6,832 nt of DNA, from positions 1 to 6,832 of the forward strand of contig CAMLCX010000264.1 of the NCBI GenBank assembly GCA_946478635.1. Direction: 5' to 3'. The notes beneath the pieces are model-generated. The model saw only the letters and a list, made by a program, of their open reading frames with translations. It was not told where the DNA came from and did not search any database. This stretch comes from an uncultured Pseudomonadota bacterium (lineage in GTDB: Bacteria; Desulfobacterota_B; Binatia; UBA9968). The position numbers were made by a program, and so were the translations under genes. Position 1 is the stretch's first letter, and each line of letters starts with the position of its first letter. This document shows, piece by piece, positions 1 through 4,830 of this stretch.

Positions 1-560
1 CCGCTGACCAGGAAGCGGACGATGGGCGCGAAGAGAACCAGCATGATGAGGTCGTTCACCGACACCTGCACGAGCGTATAGGCGGGATCACCATCGGTGA
101 GATAGCTCCAGACAAAAACCATGGCCGTGCATGGGGCCGCCGCCAAGATGATGGTGCCGGCGATGTATTGGTCGGCGTCAGTGGGAGAAAGCAGACCGGA
201 AAATATATTACGAAAGAACAGCCATGCGAGCAGCGCCATGGAAAACGGCTTCACCAGCCAGTTGACGATCAGTGTGATGAAGAGGCCGCGCGGTTTTTTG
301 CCGACGTTCTTGATCGCCGCGAAGTCGACCTTCATCATCATCGGCGTGATCATGAACCAGATAAGGACTGCGATCGGGACGTTGATCTGGCTGTTGTGGC
401 CAAACTCCAGGCGTCGAAGCCCGTCGGTCAACTCCGGCAGCAGCTTGCCGAGCGCCATTCCTCCGGCCATGCAGAGCGCGACCCACAGGCTCAGATATCG
501 CTCAAAAAAGCCCAGGCGTTTCCCCTCGCGGAGCGCAGTGCCGTTGCGCGTTTCATCCAT
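1..560 (-). CDS. acr3: Acr3-type arsenite efflux permease (N-terminal part, truncated by window edge)
   Basis: Inner-membrane carrier that extrudes As(III). The 186 codons visible cover roughly the first half of a family that is usually about 350 residues; the gene continues past position 1. Hydrophobic segments alternate with short polar loops (about residues 21-42, 60-75, 93-116, 132-152 and 166-185). The family signature APCTAMVFVWS lies at about residues 142-152, with the conserved transport cysteine at Cys144, followed by a membrane segment beginning near VNDLIMLVLFAP. The ATG at 560-558 is the only good start, because an in-frame TAA lies four codons upstream. It follows arsR by 42 bp on the same strand, so the two are probably co-transcribed. 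Its Shine-Dalgarno is weak; a five-codon ORF (587-570, MTAVE) ends 9 nt before the ATG and might couple translation. The family call is strong. ArsB, an unrelated fold, is excluded by the signature. Confidence 0.95.
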   Translation of the reverse strand, partial: MDETRNGTALREGKRLGFFERYLSLWVALCMAGGMALGKLLPELTDGLRRLEFGHNSQINVPIAVLIWFMITPMMMKVDFAAIKNVGKKPRGLFITLIVNWLVKPFSMALLAWLFFRNIFSGLLSPTDADQYIAGTIILAAAPCTAMVFVWSYLTDGDPAYTLVQVSVNDLIMLVLFAPIVRFLVS

Positions 561-602
561 GATGTAGGCTTACTCAACCGCCGTCATAAAATTAAATTCC
601 CC

Positions 603-1025
603 TTAAGTCGACACCGCGCTCGCGGGCTTCGGCGCGCGCTTCAAAGGCGCGGAAACCGTTTGCGCGCAACATAACCTGACCAGACGGCTACGATCGGACT
701 GCAGCAAAGTGTCCTCCGCCATCTGCGAGCGTACGGCGGCGAAAATCGTCGCTGCGCGGGGATTTGGCGGAACCGCGAGACGATAATGCATCCACTTGCC
801 GTCGCGCCGCGCGGCCACAATGCCGGCGCGGCGCAGATAGGCCAGATGGCGCGAGATTTTCGGTTGCGTCAGGTTTAACGCTTCGACCAGATAACAGACG
901 CAGACTTCGTCACCGTCCATAAGGTTGAGCAGCCGCAGCCGGGTGCGGTCGGCCAGAGCGCGGAAAAGCAACTCCAGCGCATAGGGCTTGCCGGTCCTGG
1001 GTCGCGCGGTCGGTTTTGTCGGCAC
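603..1025 (-). CDS. arsR: ArsR/SmtB-family metalloregulatory repressor
   Basis: Dimeric winged-helix repressor that leaves its operator when it binds As(III) or a related arsenical. The 140 residues contain the typical core: ALADRTRLRLLNLM (about 23-36), then the metal-site helix VCVCYLVEAL (41-50), the recognition helix LTQPKISRHLAYLRRAGIV (52-70) and the wing RRDGKWMHYRL (73-83). Cys42 and Cys44 match the first two cysteines of the classical CxCxxC arsenic site. The third position is Val47, but a vicinal pair, Cys119-Cys120, sits near the C-terminus and could supply ligands. The start is GTG at 1025-1023, because an in-frame TGA lies immediately upstream; an ATG at 1029-1027 is out of frame. 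No close Shine-Dalgarno is seen. It is upstream of acr3 and divergent from arsI, which fits autoregulation and control of both sides. Confidence 0.93.
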   Translation of the reverse strand: MPTKPTARPRTGKPYALELLFRALADRTRLRLLNLMDGDEVCVCYLVEALNLTQPKISRHLAYLRRAGIVAARRDGKWMHYRLAVPPNPRAATIFAAVRSQMAEDTLLQSDRSRLVRLCCAQTVSAPLKRAPKPASAVST

Positions 1026-1031
1026 TCATTT

Positions 1032-1060
1032 TATATATGCCTTGACATATATGTTGTCAA
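1032..1060 (-). promoter_or_regulatory. Sigma-70-like promoter for arsR-acr3
   Basis: On the minus strand, TTGACA (1060-1055) is followed after 17 bp by TATATA (1037-1032). It interlocks with the arsI promoter: each -35 box falls within the other's spacer. The predicted start of transcription is about 1025, at the arsR GTG itself, so arsR mRNA would be leaderless or nearly so, in keeping with the missing Shine-Dalgarno. Confidence 0.5.
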
Positions 1061-1061
1061 G
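1041..1061. promoter_or_regulatory. Probable ArsR operator (palindrome between arsR and arsI)
   Basis: A 21-bp inverted repeat has perfect 7-bp arms, CTTGACA and TGTCAAG, around a 7-nt centre. Nested in it is a perfect 10-bp palindrome, ACATATATGT, at 1045-1054. It lies between the divergent arsR and arsI genes and includes the -35 hexamers of both proposed promoters. As I recall it, the E. coli ArsR site also has a CATATATGTT core followed by a TTGAC-like half. One bound ArsR dimer here could block both directions. The palindrome is seen directly; its role is inferred. Confidence 0.7.
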
Positions 1062-1069
1062 ATTATATT
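1042..1069 (+). promoter_or_regulatory. Sigma-70-like promoter for arsI
   Basis: A consensus -35 hexamer, TTGACA (1042-1047), is followed after 16 bp by TATATT (1064-1069), one mismatch from the -10 consensus. Predicted transcription would start near 1076, upstream of the short ORF at 1097 and of arsI. The -35 box is the left arm of the operator palindrome. Confidence 0.65.
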
Positions 1070-1096
1070 TGCTTAAGCAGATATGTTGGAGGCCTT

Positions 1097-1135
1097 ATGA
1101 AGATCAACCGGAGCGGAGTGAAATGGAGGAAATGA
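1097..1135 (+). CDS. Short upstream ORF in the arsI leader (12 codons)
   Basis: ATG at 1097 is preceded by a strong Shine-Dalgarno, GGAGG at 1088-1092, with a 4-nt gap, and encodes MKINRSGVKWRK before a TGA at 1133-1135. The arsI Shine-Dalgarno (GGAGG at 1125-1129) lies inside this ORF, and its stop is 2 nt before the arsI ATG at 1138. The layout suggests a leader peptide whose translation is coupled to, or opens, the arsI start. The product is strongly basic and has no recognised motif. It could also be chance; whether it is translated is unknown. Confidence 0.35.
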   Translation: MKINRSGVKWRK

Positions 1136-1137
1136 AA

Positions 1138-1599
1138 ATGACAAGCGTGAGCAAAATGCATGTGGGACTCAATGTCGCGGACGTAGAGCGGTCCGTGAAA
1201 TTCTATCGGGCGATGTTTGGCGCCGATCCGGTGAAATGGAAACCGGGCTATGCCAAGTTCGATATCGCCGAGCCGGCGCTGAACCTCACGCTGAATCTTT
1301 CCGGTCAGGTCGCCGAGCGCGGCGCGCTCAATCACCTGGGCATCCAAGTCGAAGACACAGCTGAGGTGTTGGCGGCGAAGAAGCGGTTTACCGAAGCTGG
1401 ACTCCTGACTCGAGACGAGATGAACGTCGATTGCTGCTTCGCACTGCAGGACAAAATTTGGGTTACGGATCCGGATGGAAATCGCTGGGAGGTTTTCACG
1501 GTCAAGATCAGAGATACCCGGCCAGAGTTGAATGCGAGCGCAGGACAAGCCGATCACACGCAGCCGCAAGGTTGCTGCCAGGCTTCTGGTTGTTCTTGA
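1138..1599 (+). CDS. arsI: ArsI-type C-As lyase (CadI/ArsI glyoxalase-fold dioxygenase family)
   Basis: Cytoplasmic non-heme Fe(II) dioxygenase of the vicinal-oxygen-chelate superfamily. Characterised ArsI enzymes cleave the carbon-arsenic bond of trivalent methyl and aryl arsenicals and release As(III). The 153 residues show the family's features: metal ligands His8 (MHVGLNV), His66 (NHLGIQV) and Glu118 (RWEVF), the arsenical-binding vicinal cysteines Cys99-Cys100 in DCCFALQDKIW, and DPDGN at 111-115. A tail of about 30 residues ends in GCCQASGCS (Cys146, Cys147, Cys152); other ArsI proteins also carry cysteines here. Start choice: GGAGG at 1125-1129 is 8 nt before ATG 1138. ATGs at 1132 and 1123 are too close to it or include it, and one at 1156 begins directly at the conserved core. 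It is divergent from arsR; As(III) made here would be exported by Acr3. CadI-like cadmium-induced proteins are the alternative label, but the vicinal cysteines and the context favour ArsI. Confidence 0.92.
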   Translation: MTSVSKMHVGLNVADVERSVKFYRAMFGADPVKWKPGYAKFDIAEPALNLTLNLSGQVAERGALNHLGIQVEDTAEVLAAKKRFTEAGLLTRDEMNVDCCFALQDKIWVTDPDGNRWEVFTVKIRDTRPELNASAGQADHTQPQGCCQASGCS

Positions 1600-1688
1600 A
1601 AGACGGCGATTGAAATAAATTCAAGTGTGCGAGCCTGCCTGCTGAGGATTGTCACGCCGGGCATTCGGGACGCCGTTCGCACTCTGAA

Positions 1689-1752
1689 AATCCCTCCTAA
1701 CCTCCCTTTAAAAAGGGAGGAAATCTCTCCTCCTTTGAAAAAAGGGGGATTG
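1689..1752. repeat. Compound palindromic intergenic repeat
   Basis: Two hairpin units lie side by side within an outer inverted repeat. The first is a perfect 9-bp stem, CCTCCCTTT/AAAGGGAGG (1701-1709 and 1712-1720), with a 2-nt loop. The second pairs CCTCCTTT (about 1729-1736) with AAAGGGGG (1741-1748 region), allowing a wobble. The outer arms are AATCCC (from about 1689) and GGGATT (ending about 1751). Repeats of CCCCCTTT...AAAGGGGG style are dispersed between genes in many environmental bacterial genomes, as I recall. This one sits between the converging arsI and ferredoxin genes and could also act as a bidirectional transcription stop, though no clean U-tract follows. The rest of 1600-1800 holds nothing I recognise. 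Confidence 0.65.
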
Positions 1753-1800
1753 GCTGGATGCGGGAGACCGAACAATGCGCCGTGAAATCGATTAGCCCGA

Positions 1801-2019
1801 TTACTCCGTCGGAAAAATTCGCTTGCCCGTCTCTTCCTCATCCAGCATGATCGCCTTGGTCGGGCAGATCTTCGCGGTGAGCAAAATCTTTTCATCGGTG
1901 TCGGCTTTCGGGTCGATGACTTCGGCGATCATCTTCGCGTCGAGTTTAAAGACTTTGGGTGCTGCCTGGACGCACTTGGCGTAGCCGTCGCATTTGGTTC
2001 TGTCGATGGTGATTTTCAT
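1801..2019 (-). CDS. Small ferredoxin, probably [3Fe-4S] single-cluster type
   Basis: A 72-residue soluble electron carrier. Cysteines are at 10, 16 and 52, in CDGYAKC and ICPTKA, the pattern C-x5-C...C-P of single-cluster ferredoxins. The position that would hold the extra ligand of a [4Fe-4S] cluster is Tyr13, so a three-cysteine [3Fe-4S] cluster is the likeliest. The N-terminus MKITIDRTKC and the region VQAAPKVFKLD match ferredoxins that feed bacterial cytochrome P450s and other oxygenases. The start ATG at 2019-2017 has a good Shine-Dalgarno, GAGGAG at 2030-2025, 5 nt upstream. It follows the amidohydrolase gene by only 22 bp and is probably translated from the same mRNA. No P450 or reductase is present in the window, so its partner is unknown. 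The end converges on arsI. Confidence 0.88.
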   Translation of the reverse strand: MKITIDRTKCDGYAKCVQAAPKVFKLDAKMIAEVIDPKADTDEKILLTAKICPTKAIMLDEEETGKRIFPTE

Positions 2020-2041
2020 AAAGTCTCCTCGAATATTCGAA

Positions 2042-3214
2042 TCAGTCGGTTAAGCGATAAAGCTTGGCGGCATTCTCGCGATTCAATTTCCGCTTGACGG
2101 TCGGATCAACTCCGACGCAGTTTCTGTCGACGGTTGTCGTCGAATTCGGCCATGTCGTAACGCCGTGCGGGTAGTCGCTGGCCCAAAGAAAATTATCTTC
2201 GCCGTAAACGGATGCCGTGAGCACGCCGGCGCGGTCGTCCTGGTAGGTGAAGAATGCATTTGTTTTGAAATACTCGCTGGGCGGGAGTTTATTGATATTC
2301 TTCTCCGCGTCGAAGGTGCTGGCGCGGCCAAACCAGTAGTCGACCTGCTGCACAAGATTGGCTACCCAGCCGACGTCGAACTCGGCGCAGACGACTTTGA
2401 GCCCGGGATGGCGGTCGAAGACTCCGGATAGAATCAGATTGCCGAGAAATTGCTGTGCCGGTGCTTGTTTGGTGGCGAAGCCGAGACTTTGTTTTTTTGG
2501 GTCGACGTCGCGCGGCCCCTCGTAATGCGTGCGCGCGACGCCCTGGGTAGCGCTCGTGTGCACATTGACGACCATGCCGCTTTCTTCCAGCGCCGCCCAC
2601 ATGGGTTCGAATCTGGGTTCGTAGTAGCCGCTGTCCCTGATTCGTGTAGGAATCTGCACGCCGCGAAAACCGCGCTTTGCGTAGCCCTCAATGTCCGCCA
2701 CCGTGTGTTCGATATCCAAGATCGACAGAGTCGCCAGGCCGATGAGCCTCTTCGGACTGAAACTGCAAAATTCATGGAGCCAGTTGTTGTAAGAGTGAAA
2801 GATAGCGCGCTGAAAGGGCTCGTCGGTGATGCTGTAAAGCTGGCGCACGGCGCTGGAAAAAAGAATCTCCGCGTCGATACCGTCGGCATCCTGATCCTTG
2901 ATGCGCGCCGAGGGCTCCCAGCCGCCGGGGTAATCTTCGTAGCGGAAGGTTTCGTTGAAGCGGATGGTTTCGAAGTGTTTCTCCTGTTCGACCTCGGAGA
3001 TGCCTTGGTGCTTGCTGACGACAAGGCCCTTCGAGTAATGCGATAAGCCGACCGGCGGCAAGCCGTCGATGAGCAGCCAGATGCCTTTGGGCACGCCCGC
3101 CGGATCCTTGACGACCTTCGGCGCGCGTTCGCCCCATGCCTTCTGCACGCGCTCCCAGGCGGCGGGCGGTTCGTTAACGTGGCTGTCCGCCGATATGAGT
3201 TTGAAGTCCGGCAT
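2042..3214 (-). CDS. Amidohydrolase-2 family metal-dependent hydrolase
   Basis: A 390-residue cytoplasmic TIM-barrel enzyme of the amidohydrolase-2 family (PF04909-like: decarboxylases such as ACMSD-type enzymes and C-C or C-N hydrolases). Metal-site motifs occur in family order: the N-terminal DSHVNEP (residues 10-16; Asp10, His12, Glu15), VVNVHTS with His219 at the end of a strand, CAEFDVGWV with Glu278, and WASDYPHG with catalytic Asp347. RLIGLATL (157-164) and RGFRGVQIPT (181-190) are also typical. Length is normal and the frame intact. The ATG at 3214 has GGGGAG (3227-3222) 7 nt upstream. It is followed closely by the ferredoxin gene and preceded by the CapA-like remnant. The substrate cannot be read from the sequence; proteins of this subgroup are often annotated as amidohydrolase with no assigned reaction. 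The family call is firm; a role in aromatic or carboxylate breakdown is only a guess. Confidence 0.92.
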   Translation of the reverse strand: MPDFKLISADSHVNEPPAAWERVQKAWGERAPKVVKDPAGVPKGIWLLIDGLPPVGLSHYSKGLVVSKHQGISEVEQEKHFETIRFNETFRYEDYPGGWEPSARIKDQDADGIDAEILFSSAVRQLYSITDEPFQRAIFHSYNNWLHEFCSFSPKRLIGLATLSILDIEHTVADIEGYAKRGFRGVQIPTRIRDSGYYEPRFEPMWAALEESGMVVNVHTSATQGVARTHYEGPRDVDPKKQSLGFATKQAPAQQFLGNLILSGVFDRHPGLKVVCAEFDVGWVANLVQQVDYWFGRASTFDAEKNINKLPPSEYFKTNAFFTYQDDRAGVLTASVYGEDNFLWASDYPHGVTTWPNSTTTVDRNCVGVDPTVKRKLNRENAAKLYRLTD

Positions 3215-3232
3215 AAAACTTCTCCCCGCTCA

Positions 3233-3457
3233 TCAAGTACCGCGAATAATGCCGCGGCCGTCGCGCAATACTACCTGTGTGCCGCAAGCTTCGGAGAGCC
3301 GCGCGACCCGCTCTAAAATGATTCTCCCCAACTCCGCATCGGCGAGCACTGGCCGTCCACGCTGCGAGCGCGGGCGGCCAAACCCCATGTCTACGGGATA
3401 AATTTCCATTTCGCTGAGGGTTTTTTTCTCGAAGCGGCAAATAGCCACCATCGACAA
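3233..3457 (-). pseudogene. C-terminal remnant resembling CapA-family (poly-gamma-glutamate synthesis-like) protein
   Basis: An open frame of 74 codons (TTG at 3457; first ATG at 3451) with the composition of a protein tail. The stretch from YPVDMGFGRPRSQRGRP through LADAELGRIILERVARL to LSEACGTQVV resembles, from memory, the last part of CapA-like metallophosphoesterase-fold proteins, which normally run 350-450 residues. The metal-binding N-terminal portion is absent: the frame is open only to a TAA at 3490-3488, and nothing like it is seen further upstream before the next promoter region. No clear Shine-Dalgarno precedes the TTG. It ends 18 bp before the amidohydrolase start. It may be a decayed 3' end left by a deletion or rearrangement, or a free-standing small protein. 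The CapA assignment is tentative. Confidence 0.45.
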
Positions 3458-3493
3458 AGTCGAGATAACTTTTGCAATTGGATTCCGTTACCG

Positions 3494-3523
3494 ACCATAA
3501 GAGAGCTTAACCTGGGTTGTCAA
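3494..3523 (-). promoter_or_regulatory. Possible promoter for the remnant-amidohydrolase-ferredoxin operon
   Basis: On the minus strand, TTGACA (3523-3518) is followed after 18 bp by TATGGT (3499-3494), four of six matches to the -10 consensus. It faces the 3457-1801 gene group, which has no other obvious promoter. The match is moderate and unsupported by any further sign. Confidence 0.3.
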
Positions 3524-3557
3524 GTTCGCATCATTGGCGAAGCGCGACAAATTTTGA

Positions 3558-3588
3558 TTGACATGGCAAAGCTATCTGAGTGTATGCT
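3558..3588 (+). promoter_or_regulatory. Possible promoter for the solute-binding protein gene
   Basis: TTGACA (3558-3563) is followed after 19 bp by TATGCT (3583-3588), preceded by TG as in extended -10 promoters. The spacer is longer than ideal. The predicted transcript would start near 3595, giving a leader of about 27 nt before ATG 3622, including the AGGAG Shine-Dalgarno. Confidence 0.4.
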
Positions 3589-3621
3589 TGGCGCGGTGGC
3601 TAGCAGATAAAGGAGAATGCC

Positions 3622-4662
3622 ATGAACCATCCGCACCGTGCGCGCCGATCTTTACTCCTATGGATTGTCGTAGCGATGTTGCCGCCAGTTGGTTCAGCGA
3701 TGGGCGCCAGCGCGGAGCGCGACCGCGTGCTGGAGGGCGCGAGGAAGGAAGGCCGGCTGGTTCTTTACGCCGGCATGGAGACCGACGAGGCGACGCTTTT
3801 TACAAACGCATTCTCGAAGAAGTATCCGTTCATAAAACCTGAAATCTTTCGCTCCAGCGGCGAAAAAATCCAGGCGCGTTTTCTCGTCGAGCACCGCGCG
3901 AATACCCACACGGCCGACGTTTTTCAGGCAAGCATCGTTCAAGTCTATCAACTGAGGAACCTAAAGTTACTGGCGCAATATGTTTCCGAAGAAGCGGGCG
4001 CTTATCGAGACGGTTTCAAAGATCCGCAGGGATACTGGACAGCTCTCTACCAAATTCCCTACGTCATCGGCTACAACACGCGGCTCGTGGCGCCAAAGGA
4101 CGCGCCGACGAGTTACAACGATCTTCTCAATCCCAAATGGAGGGGATGGATTGCTTTGGAAACCGAGGAGTATCAGTGGTTTTATCACTGGATGCAGATT
4201 TTGGGTCGAGACAAAGGCCTGGACTACATGAAAAAACTTGCCGGTCAAAATCTCCAGATGCGCGCCGGCCACACGCTCCTGGCGCAGCTCGTGGCGGCCG
4301 GTGAGGTCGCGTTGGCGACGGTGGTCTACTCGAACCGCGTCGAGCGGATGAAGGCGAACGGCGCACCGATCGATTGGGTGAGATTTAAAGGGCCGACCAT
4401 TACGGCGATCAACGCCATTGCGATACCGGAAAAAACTCCCCATCCAAACGCGGCCAAACTGTTCGTCGATTTTGCGCTGTCGAACGAGGGGCAGAGTTTG
4501 CTGCGCGGCTTGCGCCGAATCCCGGCACGCCCGGAAGTCTTGCCTGATCCGCCGACGCTTACAAAAGGATTGAATCTCTATCCGGCACGCCCGGAAGGGA
4601 TGATCGAGAGCTACAACGACACGGTCGCGCGCTTCAACGAGATATTTAACAAAGGGCGGTGA
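3622..4662 (+). CDS. Exported ABC-type substrate-binding protein, iron(III)/thiamine/polyamine-type family
   Basis: A periplasmic or lipid-free extracellular binding protein of 346 residues. The N-terminus has a classical signal peptide: basic HRARR (5-9), hydrophobic LLLWIVVAMLPPVG (11-24) and a likely cut after Ala-Ser-Ala at about residue 31. The mature part begins with the family pattern GARKEGRLVLYAGM (39-52), then SGEKIQARF (79-87), ADVFQAS (98-104), IPYVIGYNT (145-153), PKWRGWIAL (171-179) and NAAKLFVDFALSNEGQ (276-291). These are typical of SBP family 6/FbpA-like proteins. The paired tyrosines that bind iron in FbpA are not evident; only Tyr236 lies near the expected place, so the ligand may not be Fe(III). 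AGGAG at 3611-3615 is 6 nt before the ATG. No permease or ATPase gene follows, so it is an orphan component here. A 16-bp direct repeat lies near its 3' end. Confidence 0.9.
   Translation: MNHPHRARRSLLLWIVVAMLPPVGSAMGASAERDRVLEGARKEGRLVLYAGMETDEATLFTNAFSKKYPFIKPEIFRSSGEKIQARFLVEHRANTHTADVFQASIVQVYQLRNLKLLAQYVSEEAGAYRDGFKDPQGYWTALYQIPYVIGYNTRLVAPKDAPTSYNDLLNPKWRGWIALETEEYQWFYHWMQILGRDKGLDYMKKLAGQNLQMRAGHTLLAQLVAAGEVALATVVYSNRVERMKANGAPIDWVRFKGPTITAINAIAIPEKTPHPNAAKLFVDFALSNEGQSLLRGLRRIPARPEVLPDPPTLTKGLNLYPARPEGMIESYNDTVARFNEIFNKGR
4522..4597 (+). repeat. 16-bp direct repeat inside the binding-protein gene
   Basis: CCGGCACGCCCGGAAG occurs exactly at 4522-4537 and again at 4582-4597, 60 bp apart and in the same frame, so both copies encode the residues PARPE (301-305 and 321-325). 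The flanks differ. It is either chance plus codon bias in a proline/arginine motif or a trace of a short tandem duplication. Confidence 0.6.
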
Positions 4663-4795
4663 GGCGTAGTCGGAAATCGGAACTCGCCACGAATACTTAA
4701 AGAGACAATGTCGCAATCGCGCGCTTACCAGGCTGCTGCCTCAAACAACGTGCCTAACCGTTCTCGACGCGTCATGACCGACATCGTCGTCTCGC

Positions 4796-4808
4796 TTTGA
4801 CCGTCAAA
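4796..4808. repeat. Short palindrome between convergent genes
   Basis: TTTGAC and GTCAAA flank a single C, a 13-bp palindrome in the 168-bp gap between the binding-protein gene and chrB. Nothing else is recognisable in 4663-4830: no clear stem followed by a U-tract is seen for either converging transcript. The palindrome could be a protein site or chance. Confidence 0.25.
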
Positions 4809-4830
4809 TTGTTGAAGCTAAGCTGGCGAA

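Noticed and set aside
121..674. Plus-strand frames over acr3 and the arsR 3' end
   Set aside because: The minus strand encodes an unmistakable Acr3 membrane protein. The plus-strand translations are low-complexity basic sequences without motifs.
988..1137. Longer arsI frame starting at 988
   Set aside because: It would overlap arsR and the promoter and operator region. The conserved protein begins at about 1138, where a well-spaced GGAGG precedes the ATG.
1701..1748. Simple rho-independent terminator for arsI
   Set aside because: The stems are A/T-centred with no following T-run on the plus strand; the paired-hairpin layout fits a dispersed repeat better, though a termination role is not excluded.
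2450..3046. 198-codon plus-strand frame and other frames over the amidohydrolase
   Set aside because: They are shadows of the amidohydrolase gene, whose metal-site motifs are all in one continuous frame.
3622..3714. Twin-arginine export signal on the binding protein
   Set aside because: The ARRSLLL stretch lacks the usual S/T-R-R-x-F-L-K pattern and the segment is a normal Sec-type signal.
3967..4716. 249-codon minus-strand frame opposite the binding-protein gene
   Set aside because: It is antisense to a gene with a signal peptide and clear family motifs, and its translation shows only arginine/histidine-rich shadow composition.
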